Positions 60,240-64,000 of a stretch of DNA of 64,000 bases are shown here, one piece after another. Location of the stretch: assembly GCA_044426085.1 (NCBI GenBank), contig JAWXUU010000001.1, forward strand, positions 62,001 through 126,000, written 5' to 3'. Both the position numbers and the translations under genes were made by a program. Each line of letters opens with the position of its first letter. Within the stretch, counting starts at the first letter, position 1. The stretch is from JAWXUU01 sp044426085 (lineage in GTDB: Bacteria; Bacillota; Clostridia; Christensenellales; CAMQZB01). The notes under the pieces are model-generated. The model was not told the DNA's origin. It saw nothing but the letters and a program-made list of their open reading frames with translations, and ran no database searches.

Positions 60240-61685
60240 ATGAATAAATTTTTTAAGGCATTTATGGCGGTTACCACCATTTCTGTTGCGACGCGCACGC
60301 TTTGCTTTTTTTTCAAGATTTACCTTTCGCGGACACTGTCGCTTGAAATGCTTGGCAGCTATCAAATCGCGATGAATATCTTTATGGTTTTTGTAGCGGT
60401 GGTTTCTTCGGGGCTTCCAATAACGCTGTCGCGGGAAGTTGCGTTTGAATCTTCGCGCGGGGAGCTTTTGTCGGCTAGCAAAAAGACCACCGCGGGACTT
60501 TTTGTTGCGGTGATTTTGTCGATTGTTTCTTGCTTTGGACTTTTGGCGCTCAGCTTATTTTTGGGTGATGATAAAGGCGACTTTTTGAGCGTCGCTTGTT
60601 TTTCGCTTTTGTTTTTTGGGGTTTATTCTGTCACTCGCGGCTATCTTTGGGGAAGAAAAGAATTTTTTGCATTCAGCTTTTTGGAATTTATCGAAGAGGT
60701 TTTAACCTTTGTTTTCGCTTATTTGTTCCTTAAATTTGCACTTTTTGATTCTCCACTGCAAAATGTGGCACTTTCTTTTGTTGTTGCAAGCGTGGCTTGC
60801 GGATGTTTGGGGATTTATGCTTATTTTTCCAAGGGCGGAAGCATTGTTTTTGCAAAAAATCAGATTGCCAAGATTGCAAAAAGTTCAGCTTTTATCACCG
60901 TTATGCGGATTTGTGGCACAGCTTTTGCTTCGCTTTACACAATTTGCTTGCCGTTGTTTTTGGTGGCGAGCGGTTTTTCTGAAACTGAAAGTTTGGAAGT
61001 TGTTGGGCTTTTTTACGGCATGGTTGCGCCACTTTTATTTATTCCTTCCGCACTTGTTTCTGGACTTTCGCTTGTGCTTGTGCCCGAAGTTGCAAGCCTT
61101 GACCCAAAGAGCCCAACCACGAGAAAGACCATTCGCTTTGCCATTCGATTTGCGGTTTTATTCGCGATTATTTTCATTCCTTTTTATTACTTTTTCGGGG
61201 TGGAAATCACAAGTTTTGTGTTTAAAAATTCTGAAAGTGGCAGTATTTTGAAAATCGCATGCGTGGCGGTTTTGCCAATTTCACTGAACTTGCTTGTTTC
61301 TGGGTTTATGAACAGTTTGGCGCTTGAAAAAAGCAACTTTATCCACTTTCTCATTTCGGGGTTGTTCTGTTTTTCCATGTTGTATCCCGCGACGGTTTTG
61401 TTTGGGGAATACGGCATTGTTATCATCTTTACAATTCAGCCGACAATTCCTTGCGTGCTAAACATTCGCACGCTTGCAAAAAAAGTGGGGATGAAGGCGG
61501 GGGAAGTTGCTTCTTCTGTTGCGCCCGCGATTATGCTTCCACCTTGCATGCTGATTGCGATTTTGCTTGCGGGGGCGACGGCAAGCTTGCCAACTTTTGT
61601 TTCGCTTGCAGTTTCGGGGCTTTCGATTTTCGCCTTTTGCAGTGCACTTTTCTACGTGTTTTTCTACACCGAAAAGGTGCAGTGA
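60240..61685 (+). CDS. SpoVB/MurJ-type lipid flippase (MATE/MOP superfamily)
   Basis: 481 aa from the ATG at 60240 after TTGGAGG; an earlier in-frame ATG (60216) has no ribosome-binding site. About 14 membrane helices. SVATRTLCFFFKIYLSRTLS, SVTRGYLWGRKEFF and PSALVSGLSLVLVPEVA resemble SpoVB and other MOP flippases that move lipid-linked wall precursors. The loss of the fully conserved MurJ arginines cannot be judged by eye. A sporulation role (SpoVB) would fit the SpoIVFB-like gene in this window but is unproven. Confidence 0.85.
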   Translation: MNKFFKAFMAVTTISVATRTLCFFFKIYLSRTLSLEMLGSYQIAMNIFMVFVAVVSSGLPITLSREVAFESSRGELLSASKKTTAGLFVAVILSIVSCFGLLALSLFLGDDKGDFLSVACFSLLFFGVYSVTRGYLWGRKEFFAFSFLEFIEEVLTFVFAYLFLKFALFDSPLQNVALSFVVASVACGCLGIYAYFSKGGSIVFAKNQIAKIAKSSAFITVMRICGTAFASLYTICLPLFLVASGFSETESLEVVGLFYGMVAPLLFIPSALVSGLSLVLVPEVASLDPKSPTTRKTIRFAIRFAVLFAIIFIPFYYFFGVEITSFVFKNSESGSILKIACVAVLPISLNLLVSGFMNSLALEKSNFIHFLISGLFCFSMLYPATVLFGEYGIVIIFTIQPTIPCVLNIRTLAKKVGMKAGEVASSVAPAIMLPPCMLIAILLAGATASLPTFVSLAVSGLSIFAFCSALFYVFFYTEKVQ

Positions 61686-61790
61686 TAAATATTTGCAAAC
61701 GCACGTCTTTTTTGGGAAAACCAATTGATTTTTCTTGATTTTTGCTGTCAAATGATGTAGTATTTAAGGGCATTAATACAATTTATCATC

Positions 61791-62318
61791 ATGGAGGACA
61801 GAGAAATTTTAAAAATCAAATCGCCTACTAAGGCTATTTCATACACGGCGATATTCACCGCACTAACTTTTGTGCTGAATTACGTTTATATACCATTCGG
61901 GGGCATGTTTGGGGTTTCGTTTGTAACTTTTTCTTGCTTTCTGGCAGGAATCTTGCTTGGACCTTTTCTTGGGTTTGCGGTTGGCGGACTTGCCGACTTG
62001 CTTGGTTGCATCGCACTTGGATATCCACCAAATATTTTTATACTTCTTGGCAGTGCCTTTTGGGGATTCTTTGTTGGCGGGGCTTACAGATACTTGAAAG
62101 TTCCAAGAATTTTTCAAATCTGCATCGGCGGTGTTGTGGCATACATCGTTTGCAGTCTGTTTTTGAACACTTACGGACTTTACACCTACACAAGCGGTGG
62201 CGACACTTTTCTAGCTTACATGATAGCAAGAATTCCAGTTCAGTTCACAAACTTCACATGCAACCTTCTTTTCACAATCTTCTTCGTAGACCTTCTTGAA
62301 AGAAGAGGGATTGTTTGA
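61791..62318 (+). CDS. ECF transporter S component, folate family (FolT-like)
   Basis: 175 aa, six helices. VSFVTFSCFLAGILLGPFLG, VGGLADLLGCI and NTYGLYTYTSGG followed by RIPVQ match FolT-type S components, which bind folates and use a shared ECF ATPase module. A GGAGG occurs inside the coding sequence, right after the annotated ATG (61793-61797), leaving an ATT at 61806 at ideal spacing; the start is therefore doubtful. The 105 bp upstream show no THF riboswitch that I recognise. Confidence 0.8.
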   Translation: MEDREILKIKSPTKAISYTAIFTALTFVLNYVYIPFGGMFGVSFVTFSCFLAGILLGPFLGFAVGGLADLLGCIALGYPPNIFILLGSAFWGFFVGGAYRYLKVPRIFQICIGGVVAYIVCSLFLNTYGLYTYTSGGDTFLAYMIARIPVQFTNFTCNLLFTIFFVDLLERRGIV

Positions 62319-62362
62319 GGGTAGTTTTGTTTTTGGATACAAATTTCTGCATCACTTAAAAT

Positions 62363-62548
62363 AATTAAAAATTAAAAATTAAAAATTAAAAATTGTGGTA
62401 AAGCACTCGCGGTGCTCGTGCAATCTATATTTGAAATGACAATAGGAGCGTTACTTATTAAAATAGTAACGCTCCTATAATATTATCTAATAATTGAATG
62501 CACAGGGAGCTTTGCTCCCGTGCTTACCACAATTTTTAATTTTTAATT
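62363..62548. repeat. MITE-like structured repeat, copy 2
   Basis: About 186 bp with the same termini as the element at 38.6 kb (AATTAAAAATTGTGGTAA-GCACTCG) and a central hairpin AGGAGCGTTAC/GTAACGCTCCT around TTATTAAAATA. Stem bases differ from copy 1 but stay paired. The right end reaches the purD stop codon. Confidence 0.75.
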
Positions 62549-63809
62549 ATAAATTTTCATTCTGAAAATTTATCACTTGCCATGCTATATCTTTTCTACA
62601 GAAGAGGTTTTCGCATTGGATTTTTGCGATTTCTTTGTAGCAGTTTTGTTGGGCTTCTTTGAATGTTTTGCCTTTTGCAACGGCGAAGAGGACTCTTCCT
62701 CCGTTTGTTTTCAAAACGCCGTCTTCAAGTTTTGTGCCCATGTGATAAACTGGGATTTCTACGTTTTCTAAGCCTGAAATTTCAAAGCCTTTTTCATAGT
62801 TTCTTGGATAATTTTTTGAAGCTAGAACAACGCCTACGGTAACTTCTTCGTAGAATTCAAGTTCACTTTTTTTGCCTTCAAGAAGGTTTTCCAAAACTTC
62901 AACAAGGTCTGATTTCATTCTTGGAAGAACAACTTCTGTTTCTGGGTCGCCAAATCTTGCGTTGAATTCGATAACTTTGATACCTTTTGGTGTTTTCATA
63001 AGTCCGCCATAAAGCACGCCTTTGAAAGGAGCACCTTCCGCTTTCAACGCTTGCACAGTTTTCACCATGATTTCAGAGAAAGTGTAGTCTACATCTTCTT
63101 TTGTGATGAATGGCACACCAGAATATGCGCCCATACCGCCTGTGTTTTCACCTTTGTCGCCATCAAGTTCACGTTTGTGGTCTTGCGCGATATCAAGTGG
63201 AAGAACGATTTCGTCGTTCACAAGGCACATGAAAGAAAATTCAGGCCCGATAAGGCATTCTTCACAGACAACTTTGCCCGCACCAAACACTCTATCTTTA
63301 AGCATTTTTACAGCAGATTCACGCGCGAGCTCGATCGTGTCGCAAACAACAACACCCTTGCCATATGCAAGACCGTCGAATTTCAAAACGATTGGAACAC
63401 CCACTTTTTCGATGTATTGTGCGAGTGGTTCGTAATCTTCGAAAACAGCATATTCAGCTGTTGGGATATCATATTTCGCCATTAAATCTTTAGCAAATTC
63501 CTTTGACCATTCGATTTTGGCAGCATTTTTTCTTGGTCCGAACACCGCAAGGTTGTGCGATTCGAACAAATCAACAATACCCATTGAAAGTGGGATTTCC
63601 GGCCCAACAACTGTCATGTCGATTTTTTCATCAAGTGCAAACTGCAAGAGTTTTTCAATTTCGCTGTCGCCGATAGGCACAAGCGTTGCAATATTTGCCA
63701 TGCCGGCATTGCCAGGTGCACAGTATATTTGCGGATTTTTTGGTGAGTTTTTAAGCTTTTCACATATTGCGTGGCATCTTCCGCCACCACCGATAACAAG
63801 TATTTTCAT
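62547..63809 (-). CDS. purD: Phosphoribosylamine--glycine ligase (GAR synthetase)
   Basis: 420 aa, normal length. ATP-grasp enzyme: ILVIGGGGRCHAICEKL at the start, VVKAGLAxG-equivalent FDGLAYGKGVVVC, and the signature NARFGDPETEVVLPRM. Second step of purine synthesis. The first codon shares one base with the purH stop (TAATG), so the two are coupled. The stop codon meets the terminus of a repeat element that may help end the transcript. Confidence 0.97.
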   Translation of the reverse strand: MKILVIGGGGRCHAICEKLKNSPKNPQIYCAPGNAGMANIATLVPIGDSEIEKLLQFALDEKIDMTVVGPEIPLSMGIVDLFESHNLAVFGPRKNAAKIEWSKEFAKDLMAKYDIPTAEYAVFEDYEPLAQYIEKVGVPIVLKFDGLAYGKGVVVCDTIELARESAVKMLKDRVFGAGKVVCEECLIGPEFSFMCLVNDEIVLPLDIAQDHKRELDGDKGENTGGMGAYSGVPFITKEDVDYTFSEIMVKTVQALKAEGAPFKGVLYGGLMKTPKGIKVIEFNARFGDPETEVVLPRMKSDLVEVLENLLEGKKSELEFYEEVTVGVVLASKNYPRNYEKGFEISGLENVEIPVYHMGTKLEDGVLKTNGGRVLFAVAKGKTFKEAQQNCYKEIAKIQCENLFCRKDIAWQVINFQNENL

Positions 63810-64000
63810 TAGTGTTTAAAGTGTCTGATACCAGTGAACATCATTGGGATTTCGTATTCATCCGCTTTTGCGATTGAATCATTATCTCTGATTGAGCCAC
63901 CAGGCTGCACTATGCCCTCCACATTATATTTTTTAGCCATTTCCACACAGTCATCAAACGGGAAGAACGCATCGGAAGCGAGAATCAAGCCTTCTGTTTC
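63809..64000 (-). CDS. purH: Bifunctional purine enzyme PurH, C-terminal end (cut by window edge)
   Basis: 63 codons plus stop. ASDAFFPFDDCVE, VQPGGSIRD and the final TGIRHFKH are the C-terminal hallmarks of AICAR transformylase/IMP cyclohydrolase. The start lies beyond the right edge. It leads into purD, the usual order in purine operons. Confidence 0.95.
   Translation of the reverse strand, partial: ETEGLILASDAFFPFDDCVEMAKKYNVEGIVQPGGSIRDNDSIAKADEYEIPMMFTGIRHFKH

Noticed and set aside
61690..61790. THF riboswitch before the folate-type transporter gene
   Set aside because: I could not find the paired elements expected; the region is short and AT-rich.

Overview
The window looks like a low-GC Firmicute of the Clostridia type, probably anaerobic. 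It has a complete six-gene Rnf complex, strong GGAGG ribosome-binding sites, sigma-A promoters with 17-18 bp spacers, a spoIVFB-like/radical-SAM/DUF2344/rng gene string, and a ribosomal protein L27 with a Firmicute N-terminal extension. The lineage cannot be named more closely from this sequence.

Positions 1 to about 29.5 kb are most of an integrative and conjugative element (ICE) whose left end lies outside the window. Its minus-strand genes run from a plasmid-like replication/partition block (ParA, a 59-aa protein, a ribbon-helix-helix protein, a phage-replisome-organizer-type Rep) through a 2,439-aa helicase/methylase, a MutS-I/ArdC fusion, a MobC-like protein and an HUH relaxase. They end with a type IV secretion set: VirD4, a small two-helix pilin-like protein, a VirB6-like channel and a PrgI/VirB4 ATPase cut by the window edge. 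Two divergent Cro/CI-type regulators and a tyrosine integrase sit at the right end, next to a Val-Gly-Cys-Leu tRNA cluster that is the probable integration target.

Three features of the element stand out. First, three exported proteins in the conjugation operon share dense CxxC / CxxCxGxG (DnaJ-like zinc-ribbon) clusters: a 122-aa protein, a 1,905-aa surface protein, and a VirB6-like protein that also carries five Ig-like domains. Second, a strictly phased 13-bp repeat (core GTACGTAC / GTCCGTAC) is written inside the coding sequence of the RHH gene. Because 13 is not a multiple of 3, it is read in all three frames, which points to selection on the DNA; three more copies lie inside the ArdC-like gene 10 kb away. 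Third, six TTGGA boxes spaced exactly 11 bp apart follow the rep gene, beside a 22-bp inverted repeat. Together these suggest an ICE that can replicate and partition like a plasmid.

From 29.5 kb to the end is ordinary chromosome: tRNAs; an ArsR-type regulator; membrane and J-domain-like genes; trpS; thrC; two paralogous anchored proteins; an aminotransferase; rpmA-rplU; an alanine/sodium symporter; mtnN, rng, DUF2344 and radical SAM genes; an M50 protease; mreB-like, maf and ppx; rnfCDGEAB; a GNAT enzyme; a LysM protein; a SpoVB/MurJ-type flippase; a folate-type ECF S component; purD and the 3' end of purH. Between genes are two copies and one fragment of a roughly 200-bp structured repeat family (38.6, 40.2 and 62.4 kb) and a tandem hairpin array (40.25-40.48 kb).
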